Counted from the stretch's first letter, positions 17,132-27,101 are shown. The stretch is 51,520 nt of DNA from an uncultured Acetatifactor sp. (GCA_947629645.1 CANREV010000019.1:1-51520), one strand, 5' to 3'. Translations and numbers: made by a program. Notes: generated by a model from the letters alone, not told the origin.

Positions 17132-18877
17132 ATGGCTTTTGACGGCGTAACGATAGCGAGCGTAGTATCGGAAATGAAAAAAGAACTGATCGGCGGCAGG
17201 CTCTGCAAGATTGCCCAGCCTGAGGAAGACGAACTGCTTTTGACCATTAAGCAGCCCGCCGGGCAGAAAAGGCTGTTTATTTCGGCCAGCGCTTCCCTGC
17301 CTCTGATCTATCTGACAGACGCAAACAAACCCAGCCCCGCCACGGCTCCAAACTTCTGTATGCTGCTCAGAAAACATCTCCAGAACGGCCGGATCACAGA
17401 CATTTTTCAGCCGGAATTGGAGCGCATCGTCCATATCAGGATCGAACATCTTAATGAGATGGGGGATCTGTGCCGCAAGACTCTGGTAGTGGAAATCATG
17501 GGAAAACACAGCAATATCATCTTCTGCAATGATAACGACATCATCATAGACAGTATCAAACATGTCTCCGCCGCTGTCAGTTCCGTCAGGGAAGTTCTCC
17601 CCTCAAAACCTTATTTTGCGGTTCAGACACAGGACAAACGGAATGCGCTGACCACAGGTTTCGAGGAATTTTGCAGTATAATAACCTCTAAGCCCCAGCC
17701 CGCTTTCAAAGCGCTATACGGCAGTTTCACCGGCATTTCTCCCATTCTGGCACAGGAACTTTGCTACGAGGCAAAAGTGGACGGGGAACAGCCTGTTGCA
17801 GCTATGACGGATAACGATTTTTCCTCTTTGTTTCAGGTTTTTACCAAAATGGTCAACGCTGTGAAAGAGGAACGTTTCGCCCCCAACATCGCCTACACCG
17901 GAGAAAAGCCGGTAGAATTTGCGGCGCTTCCCCTTAAAATGTACGAAACCGGCAACGACCGGACCGTTTCTTACAAATCCATGTCCGCCTTGCTGGAACA
18001 ATTTTACGCCGAAAAAAATACCCTTACCCGCATCCGGCAGAAATCCTCGGATCTGCGTCACATCGTCCAGACGGCGCTGGAACGCAACATTAAAAAATAC
18101 GATCTGCAGCTTCGCCAGATTCAGGACACCCAAAAGCGGGAAACTTACCGGATCTATGGGGAACTGCTAAATACCTACGGCTACAATGCCGCCCCAGGCG
18201 CCCGCTCGTTGACAGCGTTAAACTACTACACCAACGAAAATGTCACCATTCCTTTGGACCCCACGATATCGGCCACCGAAAACGCCAAAAAATATTTTGA
18301 GAAATACAATAAACTGAAGCGGACTTACGAGGCGCTCTCCCAGTTGACCGAAGAAGTCAAATCAGAGATCGATCATCTGGAATCTGTCTTAGCGTCCCTT
18401 GACATTGCTCTCCACGAGGAAGATCTGGCGCAGATCAAGGAGGAACTGGTACAGAGCGGCTATATCCGCAAAAAAAGCGGCGAGAAAAAGCAGAAGATCA
18501 CCAGCAGGCCTTTTCACTACATCAGCAGCGATGGGTTTCATATCTATGTGGGAAAAAACAATTACCAGAACGATGAGCTGACCTTTCAGTTTGCCACAGG
18601 AAACGACTGGTGGTTTCACGCCAAAAAAATCGCAGGTTCCCATGTCATCGTCAAGACCGGCAACGCTGCGGAAATACCCGACCGCACTTTTGAGGAGGCT
18701 GCCCGTCTGGCCGCCTACTATTCCAAAGGCAGGGATCAGGAAAAGGTGGAAGTGGACTATATCCAGAAAAAGCACGTCAAAAAACCCGGCGGCGCCAAAC
18801 CGGGCTTTGTGGTCTATTACACCAATTACTCCATGGCCATCGACAGCGACATCACCGGAATACAACCCGCAGATTAA
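17132..18877 (+). CDS. rqcH: Ribosome quality control protein RqcH (NFACT family, Rqc2 homologue)
   Basis: A 581-residue NFACT protein. It binds obstructed 50S subunits and directs addition of C-terminal alanine tails to stalled peptides. The N-terminal NFACT-N domain starts MAFDGVTIASVVSEMKKEL and holds PNFCMLLRKHLQNGRI; a coiled-coil middle spans about 290-430; the NFACT-R domain contains SSDGFHIYVGKNNYQND and DWWFHAKKIAGSHVIVK (about residue 490). The position of the Asp-Arg pair important in Bacillus RqcH reads Glu-Arg (ELERIVHI), a conservative change. It is monocistronic, divergent from yicC and convergent with the flippase gene 18 bases away. Confidence 0.93.
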   Translation: MAFDGVTIASVVSEMKKELIGGRLCKIAQPEEDELLLTIKQPAGQKRLFISASASLPLIYLTDANKPSPATAPNFCMLLRKHLQNGRITDIFQPELERIVHIRIEHLNEMGDLCRKTLVVEIMGKHSNIIFCNDNDIIIDSIKHVSAAVSSVREVLPSKPYFAVQTQDKRNALTTGFEEFCSIITSKPQPAFKALYGSFTGISPILAQELCYEAKVDGEQPVAAMTDNDFSSLFQVFTKMVNAVKEERFAPNIAYTGEKPVEFAALPLKMYETGNDRTVSYKSMSALLEQFYAEKNTLTRIRQKSSDLRHIVQTALERNIKKYDLQLRQIQDTQKRETYRIYGELLNTYGYNAAPGARSLTALNYYTNENVTIPLDPTISATENAKKYFEKYNKLKRTYEALSQLTEEVKSEIDHLESVLASLDIALHEEDLAQIKEELVQSGYIRKKSGEKKQKITSRPFHYISSDGFHIYVGKNNYQNDELTFQFATGNDWWFHAKKIAGSHVIVKTGNAAEIPDRTFEEAARLAAYYSKGRDQEKVEVDYIQKKHVKKPGGAKPGFVVYYTNYSMAIDSDITGIQPAD

Positions 18878-18895
18878 CAGCGGCAGCCTTTCCCT

Positions 18896-20557
18896 TTACC
18901 TCATCAATCTGCACTTCTTCGCTATTCTCACCAGCAGATATCCCTTGGGGAATCCCCGCAGCTCGCTTTCCGATATTCCCTTCATCAGGATCAGCATGGA
19001 AAAATAGACCATTGCCCCGGCCAGGATAGCGGGGATCACCGCAATTCTCGGTGATGCAGTCAAAAGCAGCAATCCCTCATACACCGCCCATGCGGTGACA
19101 CCCATAAAAACCGAGGCAAGAAAAGGGAGCAGGAAACTGCGTGTTATCTCCTGCCGGTATCCCACGGCCCTTCGTACCGCCCACTGATTCAGCACGCACA
19201 TGAGAAAAGAGTACACGGTGTTCGCTACAGCAATACTGTAAAGATCTAATTTCGTCCACTGCAAGAGCGCCATGGCGATCCCGGTCTGTACTGTCAGCGC
19301 AACAGCCGCATTGACGATCGGAGTCCTGACTTTCCCCAATCCCTGTAAAATAGAGCTGTTCAGCGTAGACAGCGCGTAAAAAATCACTGACAGAGAAAGC
19401 GCCATCAGGAGTTTCGTTGCCAGATTCTCCGCCTCCGCGGTCTTATTGGAAAAAAGCAGGCCGGTAATGGGTCTTGCCAATACCAAAAGACCCACGGCGC
19501 AGGGAATGGAAATAATCATTGTTGTCTTTACGGACAATCCGATCTTTTCCCTTGCGCCCTCTCTGTCATCGGCCGCAATCATCTGGGCTACCGAGGGGAT
19601 CATGGCTGATGCCATGGCCGTTGCAAAAGCGATAGGAATGTTGGAGATGGTCAGCGCCTGGCCGTTAAAGATGCCCCATCTGGAATAAATATCCGTAGCC
19701 CCCAACTCTTTGCTGTGCAAATACCAATTTGTGTAAATCGCATTATTTACCGTGCTGCTCAGATTATACACCGCGGTGCTTAAGATGAAAGGCATGACAA
19801 CAAAGGTGATGGTCTTAAACATTTCTCCGTAAGAATCCACCTTTTTGTGCCTGTCCCGCTGCACTCTCTTTAAAATCAGGCCCCGGTTGAGACCGTAAAC
19901 GCCCAACATGAACAATAACGCTACAGCCACTCCCGCGCCGGTCCCCAGCGCGCTTCCCACCGCGCCGTTTGTGGCGCGAAGAACCTGATCCGCCTCCGTC
20001 TCAGGGATCTCCATGGTTCCCATGGCAGCCCGGATCAGCAGCCACGCGGCTCCCACACTGACTACAGCGTTAGCGATCTGCTCCAGGATCTGGGACACCG
20101 ATGTCTGCGCCATGCTCTTGTGGGCCTGAAAATATCCCCTCAGCACACCCAGTATGCCATAGATGAAAATGGTCGGGGCAAAGGTGCGCAGCACCGGCAC
20201 AGCCTCCTTCCCCACAAACCATCCTGCCCCGAAGAACAAAAACAGACTGGCTATCCCGCCCACCGTCAGCACATAAGCCAGCGCGCAGTGAAACAATCGG
20301 TGGGCGTTCCTGTATTCTTTCACCGCCAGTTTCTGGGCGATGACCTTGGAAATAGCAGAGGGAATACTGTAGGAAGAGATCAACAGAATAATGGTATAAT
20401 AATTGTAAGCGGAGTGATAATATCCCATGCCAAGATCACCGATGACACGCTGTAAAGGGCTCCTGTAAAGGAGCCCTATGATCCTGCTGATGATGCCTGC
20501 CGCAGCCAGTATCCCAGCCTGCATGATAAAGTTATTCTTCCTGCTGTTGTCCGCCAT
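18896..20557 (-). CDS. spoVB: SpoVB/MurJ-like polysaccharide or lipid II flippase
   Basis: A 553-residue membrane protein of the MOP superfamily with about 14 hydrophobic segments. N-terminal features such as AGIISRIIGLLYRSPLQRVIGDLGMGYYHSAYNYYTI and a later SSTVNNAIYTNW are characteristic of SpoVB/YtgP-type transporters in Firmicutes. Such proteins move undecaprenyl-linked precursors across the membrane; SpoVB serves spore cortex synthesis. Which role applies cannot be told from sequence alone because Clostridia carry several paralogues. It is 7 bases downstream of glgA on the same strand, with AGGA before its ATG. Confidence 0.85.
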   Translation of the reverse strand: MADNSRKNNFIMQAGILAAAGIISRIIGLLYRSPLQRVIGDLGMGYYHSAYNYYTIILLISSYSIPSAISKVIAQKLAVKEYRNAHRLFHCALAYVLTVGGIASLFLFFGAGWFVGKEAVPVLRTFAPTIFIYGILGVLRGYFQAHKSMAQTSVSQILEQIANAVVSVGAAWLLIRAAMGTMEIPETEADQVLRATNGAVGSALGTGAGVAVALLFMLGVYGLNRGLILKRVQRDRHKKVDSYGEMFKTITFVVMPFILSTAVYNLSSTVNNAIYTNWYLHSKELGATDIYSRWGIFNGQALTISNIPIAFATAMASAMIPSVAQMIAADDREGAREKIGLSVKTTMIISIPCAVGLLVLARPITGLLFSNKTAEAENLATKLLMALSLSVIFYALSTLNSSILQGLGKVRTPIVNAAVALTVQTGIAMALLQWTKLDLYSIAVANTVYSFLMCVLNQWAVRRAVGYRQEITRSFLLPFLASVFMGVTAWAVYEGLLLLTASPRIAVIPAILAGAMVYFSMLILMKGISESELRGFPKGYLLVRIAKKCRLMR

Positions 20558-20564
20558 ACCTTTC

Positions 20565-22010
20565 CTATCCTATCAGCCAGTCATACATTTCCTGATACTT
20601 CAGCGCAGAAACGTGCCACGAAAAATCTGCCGCCATTGCGCGGTCAACAATCTTGTTCCACTCGCGCTTCCTGTCATAATATATATGCTCGGCATAACGG
20701 ATTGTATTCAGCATCTCATGTGCATTATAATTTACAAAGCTAAAACCTGTACCTGTATTCTCATATTCATTATATGGTTCTACCGTATCCTTCAGGCCTC
20801 CCGTCTCCCGGACGATCGGTACGGTACCGTAACGCAGCGCCATAAGCTGGCTTAAGCCGCAGGGCTCAAACAGCGAAGGCATCAGAAACGCATCGCAGGA
20901 AGCGTAGATCTTGTGGGACAGATCTTCGGAATAGTAGATGTTGGCGGAAACCTTGTCGCCATACTTCCAGTCGAAATGGCGGAACATATTTTCGTACCGT
21001 TCCTCTCCGGTCCCAAGAATCACCAGCTGCACATCATCCTGACATAATTCATCCATTATGTACGCGATCAGATCAAGCCCCTTTTGATCCGTCAGTCTGG
21101 AGACAATACCGATCATCATCTTCCTGTCGTCCTGACACAGGCCGAGTTCCTGCTGCAGCGCCCTCTTATTTTTCACTTTCTCCTTGCGGAAATTCAGAGC
21201 GTCATACTGACGCGTAATGCGTTTGTCAGAAGCAGGATCAAACTCCGTATAATCAATACCGTTTACGATTCCCCTCAGGCTGCCGCTTCTGGCACGCAGC
21301 AGGCCATCCAGGCCTTCCCCGTAAAAGGGCGTCTTGATTTCTTCCGCATAAGTGCTGCTCACAGTAGTTACCGCATCTGCAAAGACAATTCCTCCCTTTA
21401 ACAGATTGGCGTCTTTATAAGCTTCCAGCTTATCGGGAGTGAAATAGTGCTTAGGAAGTCCGGTAATATTCTGCACATCCTTAGTATCCCACTTGCCCTG
21501 AAACTTTAAGTTATGGATCGTGATGACTGATTTTATATTGCGGAAAAATTCTCCCTCATGGAAACGCTCCTTCAAATACACCGGCACCAGCCCCGTCTGC
21601 CAGTCGTGACAGTGGATCAGATCCGGCTGAAAATCTACCGCCGGCAGTGCGGATAGCAACGCTTTGGAAAAAAAAGCATACCTCTCAATCTCCCAGAGAG
21701 GGTCGTCAGTATACACCTTCATACCGCTGAAATAAAATTCATTGTCTATAAAATAGTAATGAACACCATCTTCAACGGCTTCCAAAATTCCCACATACTC
21801 ATTTTTCCAATTGAAATCCAGGTAAAAATGAGTAACATACTGCATCTTGTCCTTCCATTCCTGCTTCATGCAGGCGTACTTCGGCATAATGACCCTGATG
21901 TCGAAATATCTTTTATCGATGCACTTAGGCAGCGACCCCACTACATCTGCCAGACCGCCTGTCTTAATAAACGGAACACCTTCCGATGCTGCAAATAAAA
22001 TTTTTTTCAT
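20565..22010 (-). CDS. glgA: Glycogen synthase (ADP-glucose type)
   Basis: A 481-residue GT5 enzyme that adds glucose from ADP-glucose to glycogen. KTGGLADVVGSLP (ADP-glucose binding) is at residues 16-28, HNLKFQG and HCHDWQTGLVPVYLK lie mid-chain, and the C-terminal half has GIVSRLTDQKGLDLI and MPSLFEPCGLSQLMALRYGTVPIVRETGGLKDTV. The start ATG (22008-22010) has GGAGG five bases upstream; the longer frame is not supported. No other glg gene is nearby, which is unusual because glgA normally sits with glgC, glgD or glgP. Confidence 0.95.
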   Translation of the reverse strand: MKKILFAASEGVPFIKTGGLADVVGSLPKCIDKRYFDIRVIMPKYACMKQEWKDKMQYVTHFYLDFNWKNEYVGILEAVEDGVHYYFIDNEFYFSGMKVYTDDPLWEIERYAFFSKALLSALPAVDFQPDLIHCHDWQTGLVPVYLKERFHEGEFFRNIKSVITIHNLKFQGKWDTKDVQNITGLPKHYFTPDKLEAYKDANLLKGGIVFADAVTTVSSTYAEEIKTPFYGEGLDGLLRARSGSLRGIVNGIDYTEFDPASDKRITRQYDALNFRKEKVKNKRALQQELGLCQDDRKMMIGIVSRLTDQKGLDLIAYIMDELCQDDVQLVILGTGEERYENMFRHFDWKYGDKVSANIYYSEDLSHKIYASCDAFLMPSLFEPCGLSQLMALRYGTVPIVRETGGLKDTVEPYNEYENTGTGFSFVNYNAHEMLNTIRYAEHIYYDRKREWNKIVDRAMAADFSWHVSALKYQEMYDWLIG

Positions 22011-22040
22011 GGTAACCTCCACCGAATTCAATATAAGAAC

Positions 22041-22069
22041 ATTATACATCATTCTTTATTCAGTGGGAA
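22041..22069 (-). promoter_or_regulatory. Possible glgA promoter
   Basis: Minus-strand TTCCCA (22064-22069), 17 bases, TATAAT (22041-22046), about 30 bases before glgA. The -10 is perfect and the -35 poor; a GAAGTACTTC palindrome overlaps the -35 side. Confidence 0.4.
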
Positions 22070-22091
22070 GTACTTCTTTTTTTCTGTTGCT

Positions 22092-22613
22092 TCAGCTTCT
22101 GTAGGACAATCTGATGCGGTCCGCGATCAGCGCGATAAATTCCGAGTTAGTAGGCTTGCCCTTGCCGGTGTCAATCGTGTACCCGAATAAAGCGTCCAGA
22201 GTCTCCATTCTTCCTCTGCTCCAGGCCACCTCAATGGCATGGCGGATGGCCCTCTCCACCCTGCTGGGCGTGGTCTGGAAGCGTTTTGCGATGGTAGGGT
22301 ACAGGATCTTGGTGATGGAACTGATCATGCCCGGATCTTCCACAGACATCATGATTGCCTCGCGCAGATACTGATATCCTTTGATGTGGGCCGGAACGCC
22401 AATCTCATGTATCATATTAGTGACATCTTTCTCCAGATCCCTCTCCGCCTGCAGTTTATTTCCCACGTTTTTATCCGACTGACGGCTGGATTCGCTTTTA
22501 GCGGAGGGTACCGTGATCATGATCTGGAATTCCTTATCCGCATTCATCAAATCTCCCAAAATTTTGTATATTTTTTCATTATCTTTCGCAGCCGTAATGT
22601 TTAATTGTTCCAT
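22092..22613 (-). CDS. Receiver-less Spo0A-like DNA-binding protein
   Basis: A 173-residue protein whose C-terminal ~115 residues closely match the effector domain of the sporulation master regulator Spo0[57 protein letters not shown] (recognition-helix region) and [20 protein letters not shown]. The first ~60 residues are not a receiver: there is no acidic pocket or phosphorylatable Asp motif, and the length is about 100 short of normal Spo0A. The start ATG (22611-22613) has GGAGG seven bases upstream, so the N-terminus is genuine. It would bind 0A boxes without phosphorylation control, or dimerise by a different N-terminus. A full-length Spo0A is expected elsewhere in the genome. Confidence 0.9.
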   Translation of the reverse strand: MEQLNITAAKDNEKIYKILGDLMNADKEFQIMITVPSAKSESSRQSDKNVGNKLQAERDLEKDVTNMIHEIGVPAHIKGYQYLREAIMMSVEDPGMISSITKILYPTIAKRFQTTPSRVERAIRHAIEVAWSRGRMETLDALFGYTIDTGKGKPTNSEFIALIADRIRLSYRS

Positions 22614-22659
22614 TATACTACCTCCAAGGTTATAAACACCTAAATTTCGTACTTTCACC

Positions 22660-22724
22660 ATTATAAAAGATAAAAGTTTGCCGAATCAACTCAAAGTCAT
22701 CGCGGGATACCTGTTCTTTCGGCA
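22660..22724 (-). promoter_or_regulatory. Promoter with two 0A-like boxes upstream of the Spo0A-like gene
   Basis: Minus-strand TTGATT (22684-22689), 18 bases, TATAAT (22660-22665). Two inverted 0A-box-like heptamers match TGnCGAA: TGCCGAA on plus at 22679-22685, overlapping the -35, and the same motif on minus at 22718-22724. Regulation by Spo0A or by the gene's own product is inferred. Confidence 0.6.
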
Positions 22725-22857
22725 AAATGAATGTTGAAATCGTATGTTTCCCCCGCTTTACCCATAATTTTAGAAAAAGTTCCAAAAAATTATCTCCTTT
22801 ACACCACCCCGGATAATGGGTAAAATGACAGTAGCAGCTTTGCGGAAAGGATTCAGA

Positions 22858-23832
22858 ATGAGGCAGATAAACGAAGATATCAAACATGGCAGTTTCAAAC
22901 CGGTCTACCTTCTCTACGGCGAGGAGCGTTACCTTCGCAGACAATACAGAGAACGGCTCCAAAAGGCTCTCTGCAGCGAAGGCGACAGTATGAATACTCA
23001 CTTTTATTCGGGCAAAGATCTTCCCCTGGGAGAAATCATCGATCTGGCGGAAACCCTGCCTTTTCTTGCGGACCGCAGAGTGATTTTCATCAATGACAGC
23101 GGCCTGTTTAAGTCCGGCGGCGAGAAAATGGCGGAATACCTGGCGCAGCCAAACGACACGGCCTTCTTCATCTTTACGGAAAGCGAAATCGACAAACGCA
23201 GCAAGCTCTTCAAAACGGTTCAGTCAAAGGGCTATGCCGCCGAATTTGCCGTGCAGGACGAAAACACCCTGAAGCGGTGGGCAGCCTCGGTCTTAGGCAA
23301 AGAGAATAAAAAAATCACCGAAAACACGGTTCAGCTTTTGCTTGGCAAAACAGGAACTGATATGGAAAATATCCAGATGGAGCTGGAAAAACTGATCTGT
23401 TATTGTATGGACAGAGACGTGATTACAGACGAAGATGTGGAAGCCGTCTGTACCACCCGCATCCAAAACCGCATTTTTGACATGATAAACGCCATCGCGG
23501 CCAAAAAACAGAAAGAAGCGCTAGAGCTGTATTACGATCTGCTGGCGTTGAAGGAACCTCCCATGAGGATCCTGTTTCTCATTGCCAGACAGTGCAATAT
23601 GCTGCTTCAGGCAAAAGAATTGAAATCCAGAGGTCACGACCAACGTTCCATTGCCGCCAGGCTGGGCGTTCCGCCTTTCGCGGCGGGTAAGTACCTGACC
23701 CAGGCTTCCCACTTTAAGACAGACGTTCTCTTAAACGCCGTAGCCAAATGCGTGGAAGCCGAAGAGGCGGTAAAAAGCGGTCGCATGAACGATATTATGA
23801 GTGTGGAGATTCTGATCATGACGGTGCTGTGA
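22858..23832 (+). CDS. holA: DNA polymerase III subunit delta
   Basis: A 324-residue clamp-loader subunit. It begins MRQINEDIKHGSFKPVYLLYGEERYLRRQY, the usual N-terminal signature, followed by RVIFINDSGLF and the C-terminal collar segment RQCNMLLQAKEL, GVPPFAAGKYLTQA. It opens the beta clamp during loading. The start is ATG 22858, with GGAAAGGA six bases upstream; an in-frame ATG 14 codons earlier has no such site. It is convergent with comEC, whose stop is 10 bases away, an association (holA beside comEC) common in bacteria, though usually in the same direction. Confidence 0.92.
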   Translation: MRQINEDIKHGSFKPVYLLYGEERYLRRQYRERLQKALCSEGDSMNTHFYSGKDLPLGEIIDLAETLPFLADRRVIFINDSGLFKSGGEKMAEYLAQPNDTAFFIFTESEIDKRSKLFKTVQSKGYAAEFAVQDENTLKRWAASVLGKENKKITENTVQLLLGKTGTDMENIQMELEKLICYCMDRDVITDEDVEAVCTTRIQNRIFDMINAIAAKKQKEALELYYDLLALKEPPMRILFLIARQCNMLLQAKELKSRGHDQRSIAARLGVPPFAAGKYLTQASHFKTDVLLNAVAKCVEAEEAVKSGRMNDIMSVEILIMTVL

Positions 23833-23841
23833 ATCAAAAAT

Positions 23842-26130
23842 TCACTCCTGAAATTTAATGGTTACCGCCCCTGCTTCTTTTGTCTGCAGGATTCTGCATT
23901 CCGCCCGCTGCAGCCGGTCTAGCAGCTCCGGATGCGGATGTCCGTAACGGTTGTTCCTGCCGCAGGAGATGACCGCCACATGGGGAGTGATCTGTTCCAG
24001 CAATGATTCCGAAGTAGTTCCTACGGAACCGTGATGGGCCACTTTTAATACGTCCACACCGGAAATTCCCCGAGTCTTTAATTCGCTGATCAGTCTCTCC
24101 TCCCCCTGGCCCTCCACATCGCCGGTGAGCAGCAAGGCAGCGGTCCGCGCGCCATTTGAATCGCTTCCCTCCCAAAAAAATTCCACCAGAAAGCACTCCG
24201 AGTAAGTGTTAGCATCTGTCCAGCCGCAGTTCTCCTGCGGATGCAGGCAGCTAAACCGGGCCGATGCGCTCTCCCAGACATCTCCGGCGCAGATATAGCG
24301 AATCTCAGGCGCCCCTTCTCCCGCCGCATGGACCGCATTCAGTATTTCCCCAAGCTGCTCTCCTTTCTTTTCCTCCGACAGATCCGGCAGCACCAGCTGA
24401 CGCACTTCCACATTACTGCTTTCCCCCATTTCCAGCAATTCCAGAATACCGTTTACATGGTCCTCATCCGGATGAGACACAAAAACAGCATCCAGTCTTC
24501 CTATCCCATTGTACTTCAGATATGGCAGCAGCACATACTGTCCGATGGCGCTTCTGCTGGAAGAGCCGCAGTCAAAGAGATAATTTTCATCGGAAGCGGT
24601 CTGCACCAGAATGCAGTCTCCCTGTCCCACATCAAGGAAAACGACTCTGTTTTCCGCCCTGGGGCGAAAGCCAAGCAGGCAGACTGCCGCAGTCAGTGCG
24701 GCAGCGACAGGTCCGCTTTCTTTGACCTTTCCCGCAGATTTGGCCGCTTTCGCCGAAAGGTCTTTTCCTGGCTGTTTCAACCGCTGCGCCAAAAGTATGA
24801 TAAGCCCTGATATTCCATAATACACGATGACTTGCCAAAGCTTCGGACAGCCCGGATTCCAAGTGTGAAACGGCAGCTTTCCGAAAAGACCGCACAAAAA
24901 TTTATACCAGCCAAGAATTCCTTCTACCGCTTTCGCCGCAGGGAAAAAATCCGGCAAAAGCGCTACTGCCATCCCCGCCAACATCAGGGGTTTTACAAAG
25001 GGGATCACCAGAAGGTTCAAAAAGACAGCATACACAGGCACTTCATAATAACACCTCAGCTGTATTGGCAGCGTGGCAAGCGTCACGGACAGGCTGGCGG
25101 CCGCCGACTTTCCTATTCCCCGCTTCACCCCGCCAAGCCGCGTCAAAAGCTTTCCCGTCCTGCGCTCAGCCGCTCTCCCCTTTCTGTCAAAAATCGCCGG
25201 GCACAACGCCCCGACTCCAATCACGGAAGAGAAGGACAAAAGGAAACCGCTGTGACGCAGATAATAGGGATTTGTGCACACTAACACTGCTCCCGCCACT
25301 CCCAATGCCGTAAGCATATCGTAGGTTCTGCCCAACACCTCTCCCAGCATCCTGATCAGGTACATTGCGATAGCCCTGCAGGCCGACACTCCAAATCCTG
25401 TGAGAAATCCATAGGAAATCATCAAAACACCTCCGCATACTGCCGCCAGCGTTACGGGCAGGCGCAGGCGGCGCAGAAGCCGGTACAGGCTCATGCCCAG
25501 AATCGTGATATGTAAGGAGGATATACTCAGAATATGCAGGATCCCGTTTTGCCTGTAAAGTTCTTTCAGTTCCGGATCCAGCTCTTTTTTATCTCCTAGC
25601 AAAAGAGCGCATAAGATTGCGCCATCCCCTTGTGGCAGCGCCCGCTCAAAGCGTTGTTTCATCAGGTTTTTCAAGCGGTATAAAGCTTCCCGCAACGGCC
25701 AGAAATCCTCTCCCTGTACCAACAGCGCCGCGTTCTTTATCCTGCCTCCTATTCCCAATGTCCGGTAATACGCTTTGGCGTCAAACTCTCCCGGATTTGT
25801 GGCGGATAAAAAAGGCCGGAAAACGCCTGTTATCAGCACAACACTGCCTAACGGGATTTGAGTGTCACAATCAATCTCACAGATCATATTGTCTTTACAT
25901 GGAATCGTCTGCTGTGGATCCACAGCGGATGAAATGATAGAAACAGTTCTAAGATAGTACTCGTCAGAATCCTTTTGGTATACCTGCCCCGTCAAAGTCA
26001 GCAAGCTGCCGTCCTCCAGCGTATCGGCGCCGACCTGTCCCTTTGGCACTCTGTCAAAAACACCAAAGTTAAGCAGGACGCCCATCGCCGCCACCAGACA
26101 CGCAGCAGCCCAAAACAATGGTCGCCTCAT
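23842..26130 (-). CDS. comEC: ComEC/Rec2 DNA-uptake channel protein
   Basis: A 762-residue protein of full family length. The order is: N-terminal membrane segments with a DUF4131-like extracytoplasmic domain (about 1-165), the multi-pass Competence domain (about 170-460, with ILHILSISSLHITILGMSLYRLL), then a metallo-beta-lactamase domain (about 500-762) with FLDVGQGDCILV, SHPDEDHVNG (metal site) and HHGSVGTTSE. It carries single-stranded DNA across the membrane in transformation. AAAGGA stands six bases before the ATG. It is last in the cluster comEA-RR-HK-gerM-comEC. Confidence 0.94.
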   Translation of the reverse strand: MRRPLFWAAACLVAAMGVLLNFGVFDRVPKGQVGADTLEDGSLLTLTGQVYQKDSDEYYLRTVSIISSAVDPQQTIPCKDNMICEIDCDTQIPLGSVVLITGVFRPFLSATNPGEFDAKAYYRTLGIGGRIKNAALLVQGEDFWPLREALYRLKNLMKQRFERALPQGDGAILCALLLGDKKELDPELKELYRQNGILHILSISSLHITILGMSLYRLLRRLRLPVTLAAVCGGVLMISYGFLTGFGVSACRAIAMYLIRMLGEVLGRTYDMLTALGVAGAVLVCTNPYYLRHSGFLLSFSSVIGVGALCPAIFDRKGRAAERRTGKLLTRLGGVKRGIGKSAAASLSVTLATLPIQLRCYYEVPVYAVFLNLLVIPFVKPLMLAGMAVALLPDFFPAAKAVEGILGWYKFLCGLFGKLPFHTWNPGCPKLWQVIVYYGISGLIILLAQRLKQPGKDLSAKAAKSAGKVKESGPVAAALTAAVCLLGFRPRAENRVVFLDVGQGDCILVQTASDENYLFDCGSSSRSAIGQYVLLPYLKYNGIGRLDAVFVSHPDEDHVNGILELLEMGESSNVEVRQLVLPDLSEEKKGEQLGEILNAVHAAGEGAPEIRYICAGDVWESASARFSCLHPQENCGWTDANTYSECFLVEFFWEGSDSNGARTAALLLTGDVEGQGEERLISELKTRGISGVDVLKVAHHGSVGTTSESLLEQITPHVAVISCGRNNRYGHPHPELLDRLQRAECRILQTKEAGAVTIKFQE

Positions 26131-26177
26131 AAAATATCCTTTCTATTTTTGCCTGATCGGCGAAAAGCAGCCGATGG

Positions 26178-27098
26178 CTATTTTACGGAAGAAGTGATGA
26201 GATCCAGATTTCTCTCAAAGACAGAAGTCTGAAAAATAGTAAAATTAGACGGCACTTCGCCATTTATCAGGATTTGTACTTTATTAATGTTGCTCAGTTC
26301 CACCAGAGAATTGACAATAGAATAGACTGTCACATCCATCGTTACCGGTTCCGGTACCGTAAGAAATGTCTCGTCCAAATTAATGTAACAGATTCCGTCT
26401 CTTGTCATGACATTGATGATCCTGGTATCAGGGTTTACAGACGCACGCAATCCCTCCACCTGCCCGCTGGGTCCGGCGATCAGTTCTTCCACCACCAGAC
26501 GTTCTATAGGCGTGTTGGTGGAATAATACTTTTCTCTGTATACTCCCACCAGTTTTGTCCCGTCCTCATTGGCAAAGTACAGTTTTACCCGCACAGGCTC
26601 ATAGGTATTAATTTCATTTCCATCATTGTCAATAAACTGATCGGCGCTCATTCTGCCAACAACATTGTTCAGGCTGTCAACCAGCGGTTCTCCCTCCACC
26701 GTGAACTCTACGTAATTGATCTCGGGAAGCTGAGTCAATGTCCTCACAATAGCCGCCCGCACCAGCACCTCCGTGGTTACGGACAAATTCTTATAACCTG
26801 CGTCCACATCGAGCGTTATCTTGCCTTCCTCCAGTTTCGTGCCAAGAAGCTGAAATCCCATGGAAAGGGGGGCCTGATATTCCAGTTTATCGGGATTGGA
26901 CGCAAGACGCTGCATCAATTCTCTGAGCAATACCTGATGGTTCTCCGTCTCGGTCCAATACGGATGCATTTCCACCTTCGTTTCCGATTTGCTGACATAA
27001 TAGACCTGATACTCCGTACCTGCCTCCTCTTCATCGCCGCAGGCTGTCATTGTCAGTATGCAGAAAATCCCTATTAACAAACCAACTAATTTTCTCAC
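26178..27098 (-). CDS. GerMN-domain lipoprotein
   Basis: A 306-residue secreted lipoprotein: signal peptide with lipobox-like TMTAC (Cys20), then two GerMN (sporulation and spore germination) domains at about 40-165 and 175-295, seen as repeated stretches ending in V-K-L-Y-F or I-N-L-D segments such as YINLDETFLTVP and NVMTRDGICYINLD. GerM is a cell-wall-side sporulation protein in Bacillus; other GerMN proteins accompany sensor kinases in actinobacteria (LpqB with MtrAB). It starts with GTG three bases after the kinase stop, with AAAGGA upstream, so it is coupled to the kinase. It may act as the kinase's extracytoplasmic partner. Confidence 0.85.
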   Translation of the reverse strand: MRKLVGLLIGIFCILTMTACGDEEEAGTEYQVYYVSKSETKVEMHPYWTETENHQVLLRELMQRLASNPDKLEYQAPLSMGFQLLGTKLEEGKITLDVDAGYKNLSVTTEVLVRAAIVRTLTQLPEINYVEFTVEGEPLVDSLNNVVGRMSADQFIDNDGNEINTYEPVRVKLYFANEDGTKLVGVYREKYYSTNTPIERLVVEELIAGPSGQVEGLRASVNPDTRIINVMTRDGICYINLDETFLTVPEPVTMDVTVYSIVNSLVELSNINKVQILINGEVPSNFTIFQTSVFERNLDLITSSVK

Positions 27099-27101
27099 TG
27101 C

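Noticed and set aside
22677..22724. Reading the inverted TGCCGAA pair as a terminator hairpin
   Set aside because: The arms are 32 bases apart, no U run follows on either strand, and one arm overlaps a -35 element.
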